Shown here one piece after another: positions 15,252 through 21,863 of a stretch of DNA of 21,863 nucleotides. Source of the DNA: JAGKXB01 sp964498835 (lineage in GTDB: Bacteria; Pseudomonadota; Gammaproteobacteria; Burkholderiales; Burkholderiaceae_D). The notes under the pieces are model-generated. The model was given only the letters and a program-made list of their open reading frames with translations. It did no database searches and was not told where the DNA came from. The first letter of the stretch is position 1, and every line of letters begins with the position of its first letter. The position numbers and the translations under genes were made by a program. The stretch is taken from assembly GCA_964498835.1 (NCBI GenBank), contig CAZCIX010000031.1, forward strand, positions 1-21,863, written 5' to 3'.

Positions 15252-15557
15252 ATGAAAATTACAGCAAAAGAGTTAGGAAAGTTGATTGCAATGGTGGGGG
15301 CTGCGCTTGTATTGTTAGGGGGCGCTCCAACGGCATTTGCTGGTTTGTCAAATCCTTGTACTGGTACCCAGTTGTGTAATTTGTATTGGAAGCAGATCTT
15401 TGCGAATGGCAAGTGGAAATCTGATTCTAAAGGCGTCTGTGTCAAAGCTGGCACAGGGTATAAGTGGGCAAAGGCATCGTTGTTTCCGGTTAACGATCAG
15501 GTCGCATGTCTATGTCCAGAAAGTACCGCATCTGAGAAGTATAATTGCACTAGGTAG
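15252..15557 (+). CDS. Small secreted six-cysteine protein of unknown function
   Basis: A 101-aa protein I do not recognise. It has a lysine-bearing start and hydrophobic core typical of a Sec signal peptide, with likely cleavage after AFA at residue 30. The mature part is about 71 aa, lysine-rich, with six cysteines (C36, C42, C63, C86, C88, C99), an even number that suggests three disulfide bonds in the periplasm or outside. Tryptophan and tyrosine are frequent (LYWKQ, GKWKSD, GYKWAK). It has no CxxCH, so it is not a c-type cytochrome. ATG 15252 follows AGGAG (15240-15244) by seven bases, strong evidence that it is translated. It stands alone between fnr and hemB. Confidence 0.75.
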   Translation: MKITAKELGKLIAMVGAALVLLGGAPTAFAGLSNPCTGTQLCNLYWKQIFANGKWKSDSKGVCVKAGTGYKWAKASLFPVNDQVACLCPESTASEKYNCTR

Positions 15558-15565
15558 GGAAAGCG

Positions 15566-15598
15566 TCGTTCCTGATGGAAAAGATCTGCCAGGAACGA
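15566..15598. terminator. Hairpin between convergent genes
   Basis: TCGTTCCTG (15566-15574) pairs perfectly with CAGGAACGA (15590-15598) around a 15-base loop. It lies eight bases after the stop of the small secreted protein and before the end of the convergent hemB. No T run follows on either strand, so termination would be weak or Rho-assisted. It may act in both directions. Confidence 0.45.
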
Positions 15599-15667
15599 TT
15601 ATGTGATACGAGTTAATTTGTTTTTCATTGATAATCGCACACAATTTTTTTGCAAGGTTCGCCGTGC

Positions 15668-16684
15668 TCAATGTTGTTGTTTGAGTAACCGCGCAATATC
15701 TCGCGCGAAATACGTCAATACGCCATCAGCGCCAGCGCGCTTGAATGCCAGCATGGCTTCCATCATGCCTTTGTCGTGATCTAGCCAACCGTTTTGAGCG
15801 GCGGCTTTTAACATCGCGTATTCGCCACTGACTTGGTAGGCAAAAGTTGGCACCTGAAAAGTATCCTTCACGCGTCGTACGATATCTAGATAAGGCATAC
15901 CAGGTTTGACCATCACCATGTCAGCGCCTTCAGCGATATCCATTGCGACTTCGCGCAAGGCTTCATCGCTGTTGGCGGGGTCCATTTGATAATTGGCTTT
16001 GTTCGCCTTGGCTAAATTGCTGGCTGAACCCACCGCATCGCGGAAAGGGCCGTAAAATGCCGAAGCATATTTGGCTGAATACGCCATGATGCGAGTGTGG
16101 ATGTGGCCATGCGTTTCTAGGGCTGTACGGATTGCACCGATGCGCCCATCCATCATGTCGGATGGCGCCACAATGTCGACTCCGGCTTCCGCATGCGTCA
16201 AAGTTTGTTTGACCAATATTTCACAGGTTTCGTCATTCAATACATAGCCATGTTCATCAATTAAGCCATCTTGCCCGTGGCTAGTGTAAGGATCCAATGC
16301 CACATCGCTGAGCACACCTAACTCTGGGAATCGTTGTTTGAGCTCACGGATCGCGCGTGGGATTAAACCATCGGGGTGAATTGCCTCGATGCCGTCGGGT
16401 GTTTTGAGACTTGGATCAATGACTGGAAACAAGGCAATCGCTGGGATGCCCAATTTCACGCAATCTTCGGCTACGGTTAGCAATAAATCGAGTGACAAGC
16501 GTTCTACGCCAGGCATGGAGATCACGTTTTCACGCCGGTTTTTACCATCCAATAAAAATACTGGATAAATTAAATCACTAGTGGTGATGATGTTTTCCCG
16601 TATCAATGCGCGTGAAAAAACATCTTTGCGCATGCGACGCATGCGTGTAGCTGGGAATGATGCAGTTTTTGCGATATTTGACAT
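15668..16684 (-). CDS. hemB: Delta-aminolevulinic acid dehydratase (porphobilinogen synthase)
   Basis: Condenses two 5-aminolevulinate molecules to porphobilinogen in haem and cobalamin-type tetrapyrrole synthesis. At 338 aa it has the family length. The two catalytic lysines are K205 in MAYSAKYAS and K260 in MVMVKPGMPY. In the metal region the sequence reads DVALDPYTSHGQDG, with aspartate where zinc enzymes have cysteines, so it should be the magnesium-dependent type seen in many proteobacteria. A clear AGGAG site (complement of 16692-16696) precedes the ATG. It follows engB by 42 bases on the same strand and probably shares its transcript. Confidence 0.97.
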   Translation of the reverse strand: MSNIAKTASFPATRMRRMRKDVFSRALIRENIITTSDLIYPVFLLDGKNRRENVISMPGVERLSLDLLLTVAEDCVKLGIPAIALFPVIDPSLKTPDGIEAIHPDGLIPRAIRELKQRFPELGVLSDVALDPYTSHGQDGLIDEHGYVLNDETCEILVKQTLTHAEAGVDIVAPSDMMDGRIGAIRTALETHGHIHTRIMAYSAKYASAFYGPFRDAVGSASNLAKANKANYQMDPANSDEALREVAMDIAEGADMVMVKPGMPYLDIVRRVKDTFQVPTFAYQVSGEYAMLKAAAQNGWLDHDKGMMEAMLAFKRAGADGVLTYFARDIARLLKQQH

Positions 16685-16726
16685 GGCAGCGCTCCTGTGT
16701 AAAGTGAGGCGAATGAATGGGTGATC

Positions 16727-17452
16727 TTAGTTTTCTTGCGAGGTAGTGCGATTGTTTGCTTCCTTATCGGATGTGGTTGTTTCGAATGGCTCGGATAGTC
16801 CCGCCAAGCTTAAAATTTTGTCATTGGCTTCTTCCAATCCTATTCTTTTTTGAGCGGAAAAAAGTTGTACCGTAAAAGGAAAAGGATGACCTGTTTCATC
16901 CACATAGCTGGAAAGTATGGTGCGTGCCAGGCGCAAGGCATTCATGCAATCGTTGCGGTTGAGTTTGTCTGCCTTGCTCAAAATACAGTGAATCGGCTTG
17001 CCAGTCAGCGCGAACCATTCCAGCATTTGTACATCTAGTGGCGTAAATGGGCGGCGAGCATCCATGATGAGAACTAAGGCAGCCAATTGTTGGCGTGTTT
17101 GTACATACGTACTCAATAACTGCTGCCAATGCAATTTGGCCGAACCAGAAACTTCAGCGTAGCCATAACCCGGTAAGTCGACCAATAGTGCTTGAATTTC
17201 ATCCACTTTGGTTTCATCTTTTCGATGTTGGTTGACTAGAGCACCGCCAATCGAGAAATAATTGATATGTTGCGTGCGGCCAGGTGTTTTTGATGAAAAT
17301 GCCAGGCTTTTTTGATTGCACAAAATGTTAATTGCACTGGATTTACCTGCATTGGAGCGTCCGGCAAAGGCGACTTCAGGTACTTTTGTAGAGGGTAAAT
17401 CACGAAGATGGTTTACGGTAGTGAAGAAACGGGCTTGCCAGAGTTTGGACAT
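16727..17452 (-). CDS. engB: Ribosome biogenesis GTPase EngB (YihA/YsxC)
   Basis: TRAFAC-class GTPase of 241 aa, essential in E. coli and linked to assembly of the large ribosomal subunit and to cell division. G1 is GRSNAGKS (31-38), G2 the threonine of KTPGRTQ (T60), G3 DLPGYG (92-97), G4 KADK (160-163) and G5 near FSAQK. It is somewhat longer than the usual roughly 200-210 aa because of an acidic/basic insert between G2 and G3 (about residues 74-88) and a polar C-terminal tail of about 25 residues. The ribosome binding site is poor. It lies upstream of hemB and divergent from the cytochrome c4 gene. Confidence 0.95.
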   Translation of the reverse strand: MSKLWQARFFTTVNHLRDLPSTKVPEVAFAGRSNAGKSSAINILCNQKSLAFSSKTPGRTQHINYFSIGGALVNQHRKDETKVDEIQALLVDLPGYGYAEVSGSAKLHWQQLLSTYVQTRQQLAALVLIMDARRPFTPLDVQMLEWFALTGKPIHCILSKADKLNRNDCMNALRLARTILSSYVDETGHPFPFTVQLFSAQKRIGLEEANDKILSLAGLSEPFETTTSDKEANNRTTSQEN

Positions 17453-17499
17453 GGGATGTATGAAAATGGAAGAAAATGAGGCCGAAACGCCAAAAAGCG

Positions 17500-17527
17500 A
17501 TTGTACATCTTATACATATTGTACAAT
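17500..17527. promoter_or_regulatory. 28-bp dyad and possible divergent promoter between engB and cytochrome c4
   Basis: ATTGTACA (17500-17507) and TGTACAAT (17520-17527) form a perfect inverted repeat around 12 AT-rich bases. Read either way the dyad offers TTGTAC as a -35 and TACAAT as a -10, 15 bases apart, so it could be a symmetric divergent promoter or the operator of an unknown dimeric regulator. It is about 48 bases upstream of the engB start. Confidence 0.45.
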
Positions 17528-17610
17528 GGTGGGTTAAGCATTGTTGCGTTGAAACAAAATGAAAAATGAAAAGTATTTTTTAGGCAATAAGAAATAAGTA
17601 ATACGGTAAT

Positions 17611-17637
17611 GGTTGTAGTGAGTAGTGCGTAACAACC
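17611..17637 (+). other. Short inverted repeat upstream of the cytochrome c4 gene
   Basis: GGTTGT (17611-17616) and ACAACC (17632-17637) are inverted repeats 15 bases apart, about 66 bases before the cytochrome c4 start. It may be an operator or a weak RNA stem. The evidence is only the repeat itself. Confidence 0.2.
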
Positions 17638-17702
17638 TTTACTTTAGATTCGCTTCGGATTTGTTTTTTATCTTTATTAATAATCAGTTTCAGGGTGTTG
17701 GG

Positions 17703-18362
17703 ATGAATCGTATGTTTTTATCGTTTTTGAAGTTTCTGGTTCTTGCAATGTTGGCCGTGTCCACTTTTGCTATTGCATCTGAAGAGAAGAAAATAGCCAA
17801 GCCAGATTTGGCTCAAGGTGAAGCTTTGTTCGTTAATGGCGATGCTGGTCGTAATATTCCAGCGTGTGTTTCTTGCCATGGTGCAGGAGGCAATTCCACC
17901 ATCGTACAGAATCCAAAATTGGCTGGGCAGCAAGAAGCGTACATCGCCAAGCAATTAATGGATTTTAAGGGTGCAAATCGCAATAACGCTGTGATGACGC
18001 CATATGCCAAGGCCATGACCGATGTTGAGATCAAAAATGTTGCGGCTTATTTAGCGGCGCAAACACAAAAATCTGGTGCTGCCAAAAATAAAGAAACGAT
18101 AGATTTGGGTAAAAAGATTTTCCGTGGCGGTATTGCGGATAAAAACGTACCTGCTTGTGCGGCTTGCCATAGTGCAAATGGTGCTGGCATTCCAGCGCAA
18201 TATCCACGTATTGCTGGGCAACATCAGGATTATACCGTGATGCAATTGACAAATTTCCGTACCGGTGCACGTAGCAATAGTGCAGAAATGGGCGCAATCG
18301 CTAAGCGTATGTCAGATGATGAAATCAAAGCTGTGGCAGATTACATCGCAGGTTTGAAATAA
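17703..18362 (+). CDS. Dihaem cytochrome c4
   Basis: Periplasmic dihaem cytochrome c of 219 aa that carries electrons to terminal oxidases, plausibly the cbb3 enzyme encoded here. It has a Sec signal peptide of about 26 residues (cleavage near AIA-SEE) and two homologous halves: haem motif CVSCH (C55, C58, H59) followed by NPKLAGQ, and CAACH (C152, C155, H156) followed by YPRIAGQ. These repeated (N/Y)PxxAGQ and LxxFRxGxRxN-like segments are the cytochrome c4 signature. ATG 17703 is chosen over the GTG at 17625 because it puts the signal peptide at the N-terminus. It lies just upstream of the genes that attach its haem. Confidence 0.93.
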   Translation: MNRMFLSFLKFLVLAMLAVSTFAIASEEKKIAKPDLAQGEALFVNGDAGRNIPACVSCHGAGGNSTIVQNPKLAGQQEAYIAKQLMDFKGANRNNAVMTPYAKAMTDVEIKNVAAYLAAQTQKSGAAKNKETIDLGKKIFRGGIADKNVPACAACHSANGAGIPAQYPRIAGQHQDYTVMQLTNFRTGARSNSAEMGAIAKRMSDDEIKAVADYIAGLK

Positions 18363-18369
18363 GTAAGAG

Positions 18370-18394
18370 TAGGCAAAATAGGTAAATTTGCCTA
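18370..18394 (+). terminator. Hairpin after the cytochrome c4 gene
   Basis: TAGGCAAA (18370-18377) pairs perfectly with TTTGCCTA (18387-18394) around a nine-base loop, eight bases after the stop codon. No T run follows, so it is at best a weak terminator or an RNA-stabilising end. Confidence 0.4.
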
Positions 18395-18421
18395 TTCAAA
18401 CAAAATGGCAGGTAGTTTCAT

Positions 18422-18452
18422 CCCATAGTGTTATTAACCTTGGCACTATGGG
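18422..18452 (+). terminator. Second hairpin, just before resB
   Basis: CCCATAGTG (18422-18430) pairs perfectly with CACTATGGG (18444-18452) around a 13-base loop and ends 26 bases before the resB ATG. The sequence after it is GTTGTATC, without a T run. It may be a terminator, an attenuator or an RNase block between cytochrome c4 and resB. Confidence 0.45.
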
Positions 18453-18478
18453 GTTGTATCTTGGAATGATGATTGATC

Positions 18479-20611
18479 ATGGCCGCAAGCAGCAGTGTAG
18501 CAACCAGACCCAGGCGTCGGCGATTTGTCCGTACGTTTGAATTGATATCCTCCATGCGTTTTGCGATCAGCCTGTTGGTATTGATTGCGATTGCTTCCGT
18601 AATTGGTACCATCATCAAGCAAAATGAGTCTCTGCCAAGCTATGTCAATCAATTTGGACCATTCTGGTTCGAAATATTCGATAAATTCAGTCTCTATTCC
18701 TTGTATTCGGCTTGGTGGTTTTTGCTGACTCTAGGATTTCTTGTGTTGTCGACTTCCTTTTGCATCGTGCGAAATGGGCCGAAAATGCTGAAAGACATGC
18801 GCAGCTGGCGTGAAAACGTGCGCGAGCAATCATTGCGCAATTTTCACCATCGCGCAGAGTGGACCTCAACTGCGCCGCATTCTGCATTGGTGCAGCAATT
18901 AACTAACGTAATTACTGCACATGCCTATCAATCCAAAATTGTAGTAAAAGACAATGCCACCCTGATTGCAGCCAAGCAAGGTGCTGCCAATAAATGGGGT
19001 TACATCTTTGCGCACAGCGCCATCGTGATTATCTGTGTGGGTGGCTTATTAGACTCAGATTTGTCTATTCGTTTTTATCAATGGTTTGGCGGTAAAACGC
19101 CTTTTGTTGGCAATGGCATCATTGCGCAAATACCCCAGCAATATCGTTTGGGTTTGAATAATCCCAGCTTTCGAGGAAATATGATGATTTCCGAAGGCAG
19201 CGGGAGCAATACGGCTATTATTCCAAGACAAAAAGGCGTCTTGATTCAGGATTTGCCCTTTACTGTTCAGTTGAAGAAATTTGTTGTTGATTTTTATTCC
19301 ACTGGTATGCCCAAGCTTTTTGCTAGTGAAGTGGTGATTAAGGATCATGCGACGGGGAAAACTTTTCCAGCAACCATCAAAGTCAATCAACCCTTGATTT
19401 ATCAAGGGCTTGCAATCTATCAATCCAGTTTCGAAGATGGTGGCAGCAAACTCAGATTGACGGCGTATTCCATGCAAGGTGCGCAAAATAAAACATTTCC
19501 TATGCAGGCTGTGATTGGCAATTCAGCCCCGTTAGCGAGTAGTGGTGATTACACGATTGAATGGTCTGATTTTCGCCCATTTAATATTGAAAATGTGGCC
19601 GTGGGTACAAATGCCGCGAATACAAATGCAAATTCAGATCAAAAATTTTTGGCCAATTTAGACAGGCGCTTAGGTTCTGCAGCTAAGAATGCAGATAATA
19701 AAAATTTGAAAAATGTAGGCCCAAACTTTCAATATAAATTGCGTGATAAATCTGGACAGGCGAGAGAATTTCAAACCTATATGTTGCCTGTTCAGGTGGA
19801 TGGCGCAGCTGTGTTTTTGGCCGGCGTACGTGAAGCGCCTAGTGATCTATTTAGTTACCTACGCATTCCGGCTGATGACACCGGCAGTGTGAAAGAGTGG
19901 ATGCGTTTGCGTGCTGCTCTCATGCAACCAGAGTTACGTGTGCTTGCCACACGGCGTTATGCAGAACGCGCCATACTCAGCACTCAGCCTGAAGCCCTTG
20001 CCTTGCGAGCGCAATTGCAGCAATCCGCCTTGAGAGGTTTGTCCATTTTTGTTGGTGATGAAAAAGAAGCAGGTTATTTGGCGGTGTCGAAATTTTTACA
20101 AAAAATACCGGCTGCCGAACAAGGTAAAGCTGCCGACATTTTTATGAAAATTTTACACGGTACTTTTTGGGAATTGTGGCAAGCCGCACGTGAAAAAGAC
20201 GGTGAAAAAGCGCTTGCGTTGGATGAAAAACATCAACACTTTTTACAACTCGCTGTTAATGCTTTATCTGATGCATTTTTCTATAAAGCGCCGATTTATT
20301 TGCAATTAGATGAATTTGAGGAGGTAAAAGCATCTGTATTTCAGGTGACACGTTCACCTGGCAAAGCGGTGGTTTATTTGGGCTGCGCTTTGTTGATTTT
20401 GGGCGTATTTTCAATGTTTTACATACGTGAGCGCCGTTTATGGCTCTGGGTGCATGAAATGGATGCGAATGTTGGAAGCATGGTCTTGATGGCGATGAGC
20501 TCGCAGCGTAAAACTTTGGACTTTGAGAAAGAATTTGAGCTTTTGAGTGAGAGGTTGATGCAATCAACTCAAGATGCTGGCGAACACAAACCGATTAGCA
20601 TTGCATCTTAA
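18479..20611 (+). CDS. resB: Cytochrome c biogenesis protein ResB (System II)
   Basis: ResB/Ccs1 subunit of the CcsBA haem lyase, which moves haem across the inner membrane and attaches it to CxxCH motifs of apocytochromes c. The protein has 710 aa from ATG 18479. It has membrane segments near residues 25-45, 75-95, 172-190 (with H179, a candidate haem-related histidine) and 630-648, with a large periplasmic domain between the third and fourth. The N-terminal FELISSMRFAISLLVL and the LIYQGLAIYQSSF segment are typical. A TTG six bases earlier would add two residues. It stands 29 bases before ccsA on the same strand. Confidence 0.94.
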   Translation: MAASSSVATRPRRRRFVRTFELISSMRFAISLLVLIAIASVIGTIIKQNESLPSYVNQFGPFWFEIFDKFSLYSLYSAWWFLLTLGFLVLSTSFCIVRNGPKMLKDMRSWRENVREQSLRNFHHRAEWTSTAPHSALVQQLTNVITAHAYQSKIVVKDNATLIAAKQGAANKWGYIFAHSAIVIICVGGLLDSDLSIRFYQWFGGKTPFVGNGIIAQIPQQYRLGLNNPSFRGNMMISEGSGSNTAIIPRQKGVLIQDLPFTVQLKKFVVDFYSTGMPKLFASEVVIKDHATGKTFPATIKVNQPLIYQGLAIYQSSFEDGGSKLRLTAYSMQGAQNKTFPMQAVIGNSAPLASSGDYTIEWSDFRPFNIENVAVGTNAANTNANSDQKFLANLDRRLGSAAKNADNKNLKNVGPNFQYKLRDKSGQAREFQTYMLPVQVDGAAVFLAGVREAPSDLFSYLRIPADDTGSVKEWMRLRAALMQPELRVLATRRYAERAILSTQPEALALRAQLQQSALRGLSIFVGDEKEAGYLAVSKFLQKIPAAEQGKAADIFMKILHGTFWELWQAAREKDGEKALALDEKHQHFLQLAVNALSDAFFYKAPIYLQLDEFEEVKASVFQVTRSPGKAVVYLGCALLILGVFSMFYIRERRLWLWVHEMDANVGSMVLMAMSSQRKTLDFEKEFELLSERLMQSTQDAGEHKPISIAS

Positions 20612-20640
20612 TTGCAATGAAAACAAGAGAGTAGTGAAAT

Positions 20641-21792
20641 ATGTCAAATCAAATGCAGCAAACGTCTATGCAGGCACCTGGATTTTTTGAGCGATTGGGG
20701 TTATTTGACTGGCTGTATGCAGTGGCCTTGGTAGTGGGTTCGCTGTTTGCGCTTGGACGTTATGGTGCATTCATGGACTACTACGAAAAAGCTGTGTTGG
20801 TGTTGGCCGCGCCAACATTTGTTTGGTTGGGGTGGCATTGGAAGCCAATGCGCTGGTTGATCGCATTGGTTGCCTTGTGCGCTTTGTTTTCTATTGCTCA
20901 ATATGGTGGTGTGCTGGAGATGGGCAATAAAAAATTCTTGTTGAAATATTTGTTATCTAGTCAATCAGCCGTTTTGTGGATGAGTGTCTTATTTTTCTTG
21001 TCCACGTTGTTTTATTGGTTGGGTTTGATTGCACGTTTTAAATCCGGTTTGGCTGTTGGTTCTGCCTTATGTTGGTCTGCCGTGTTGTTGGGTTTTGTTG
21101 CTATGTTCGTGCGTTGGTATGAGTCATATTTAATTGGCGCCGATATAGGACATATCCCTATATCAAATTTGTATGAAGTATTTATCCTCTTTTGTTTGAT
21201 TACGGCTTTGTTTTATTTGTATTACGAGCAACATTACGCAACACGTCAGTTGGGCCCATTTGTATTGTTGATTATTGCTGCTGCGGTGGGCTTTTTGCTG
21301 TGGTACATGGTGACGCGTGAGGCTGCGGATATTCAGCCTTTGGTGCCCGCATTACAAAGTTGGTGGATGAAAATTCATGTGCCGGCTAATTTCATCGGTT
21401 ACGGCACGTTTTCATTGGCGGCAATGGTTGCTGTTGCTTATCTTTTGAAATCAAGAGGTATATTGGTTGATCGTTTGCCATCACTCGAAATACTAGATGA
21501 TGTGATGTACAAGGCAATTACGGTTGGTTTTGCGTTTTTTACCATCGCTACAATATTAGGCGCATTGTGGGCTGCGGAAGCTTGGGGTGGATACTGGTCG
21601 TGGGATCCTAAAGAAACATGGGCATTAATCGTTTGGTTGAATTACGCAGCATGGCTGCACATGCGATTAATGAAAGGCTTGCGTGGACAAGTCGCTGCAT
21701 GGTGGGCGCTAATTGGTTTGTTGGTGACGACATTTGCATTTTTAGGGGTCAATATGTTTTTATCAGGCCTGCATTCTTATGGGCAACTTTAA
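20641..21792 (+). CDS. ccsA: Cytochrome c biogenesis protein CcsA/ResC (System II haem handling)
   Basis: Integral membrane partner of ResB, 383 aa with about eight helices. The haem-handling WWD-type segment starts at W315 and reads WGGYWSWDPKETW. Flanking histidines that usually ligate haem are visible at H246 (in KIHVPANF) and H378 (in SGLHSYG). It delivers reduced haem to the periplasmic face for attachment to cytochromes such as CcoO, CcoP and cytochrome c4. A GAGAG site lies about 10 bases before the ATG. Also named ccsB in some annotations. Confidence 0.95.
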   Translation: MSNQMQQTSMQAPGFFERLGLFDWLYAVALVVGSLFALGRYGAFMDYYEKAVLVLAAPTFVWLGWHWKPMRWLIALVALCALFSIAQYGGVLEMGNKKFLLKYLLSSQSAVLWMSVLFFLSTLFYWLGLIARFKSGLAVGSALCWSAVLLGFVAMFVRWYESYLIGADIGHIPISNLYEVFILFCLITALFYLYYEQHYATRQLGPFVLLIIAAAVGFLLWYMVTREAADIQPLVPALQSWWMKIHVPANFIGYGTFSLAAMVAVAYLLKSRGILVDRLPSLEILDDVMYKAITVGFAFFTIATILGALWAAEAWGGYWSWDPKETWALIVWLNYAAWLHMRLMKGLRGQVAAWWALIGLLVTTFAFLGVNMFLSGLHSYGQL

Positions 21793-21808
21793 AAATCTAA
21801 GAATTTAG

Positions 21809-21827
21809 AACTTTTTTGCAAAAAGTT
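21809..21827. terminator. AT-rich hairpin after ccsA
   Basis: AACTTTTT (21809-21816) pairs with AAAAAGTT (21820-21827) around a three-base loop, 17 bases after ccsA. The stem is nearly all A-T and lacks a GC core, so termination is doubtful. Its A/T tracts sit directly upstream of the promoter that follows and may instead act as an UP-like element. Confidence 0.3.
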
Positions 21828-21828
21828 G

Positions 21829-21857
21829 TTGACGAGTTTATTGAGGTGGTTCATAAT
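21829..21857 (+). promoter_or_regulatory. Strong sigma70-type promoter at the window end
   Basis: TTGACG (21829-21834) and CATAAT (21852-21857) are separated by exactly 17 bases, with A/T-rich sequence just upstream. This is the best sigma70 consensus in the window. The following CTCGCC and the close resemblance to betaproteobacterial stable-RNA promoters suggest that a tRNA or rRNA gene could begin just outside; that part is inference. Confidence 0.65.
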
Positions 21858-21863
21858 CTCGCC

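Noticed and set aside
17316..17537. Open frame of 73 codons on the plus strand over the start of engB.
   Set aside because: It lies antisense to well-conserved EngB motifs and has no recognisable features.
17625..17702. An N-terminal extension of cytochrome c4 from a GTG at 17625.
   Set aside because: It would bury the signal peptide behind 26 residues; the ATG at 17703 gives a normal secreted precursor.

Overview
The window reads as chromosomal DNA of a betaproteobacterium, most likely Burkholderiales and perhaps a low-GC member of the Oxalobacteraceae. This placement is inferred from protein character, gene order and the ResB/CcsA (System II) cytochrome c maturation genes; it was not tested by any search. 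Nearly everything present is core respiratory and tetrapyrrole metabolism. I see no transposon, CRISPR array, phage gene or tRNA.

Layout. (1) 131-3667: cobalamin-dependent methionine synthase (metH), interrupted near its 3' end by a 100-base run of N. (2) 3928-8975: an FNR-type promoter drives a 22-codon leader ORF, hemN (anaerobic coproporphyrinogen III dehydrogenase), a DsbD/TauE-like membrane protein, ccoI (copper P-type ATPase) and ccoS. (3) 9079-14270: a second FNR-type promoter drives ccoN-ccoO-ccoQ-ccoP-ccoG-ccoH, the cbb3 oxidase and its assembly factors. (4) 14302-15081, minus strand: an FNR/Anr regulator with all four iron-sulfur ligands. (5) 15252-15557: a small secreted six-cysteine protein of unknown function. 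(6) 15668-17452, minus strand: engB followed by hemB. (7) 17703-21792: a dihaem cytochrome c4, then resB and ccsA. The window ends on a strong sigma70-like promoter whose gene lies outside.

The parts form one module for microaerobic life. FNR senses low oxygen and probably binds the two perfect TTGAT-N4-ATCAA sites. HemB and HemN supply haem, CcoI and its partners supply copper, ResB/CcsA attach haem c to CcoO, CcoP and cytochrome c4, and the cbb3 oxidase is the terminal oxidase. This arrangement is well known, so the window is mostly ordinary. The less ordinary points are the leader ORF that takes hemN's ribosome binding site, the small cysteine-rich protein beside fnr, a 28-bp dyad between engB and the cytochrome c4 gene, two hairpins before resB, and the composition change and assembly gap inside metH.
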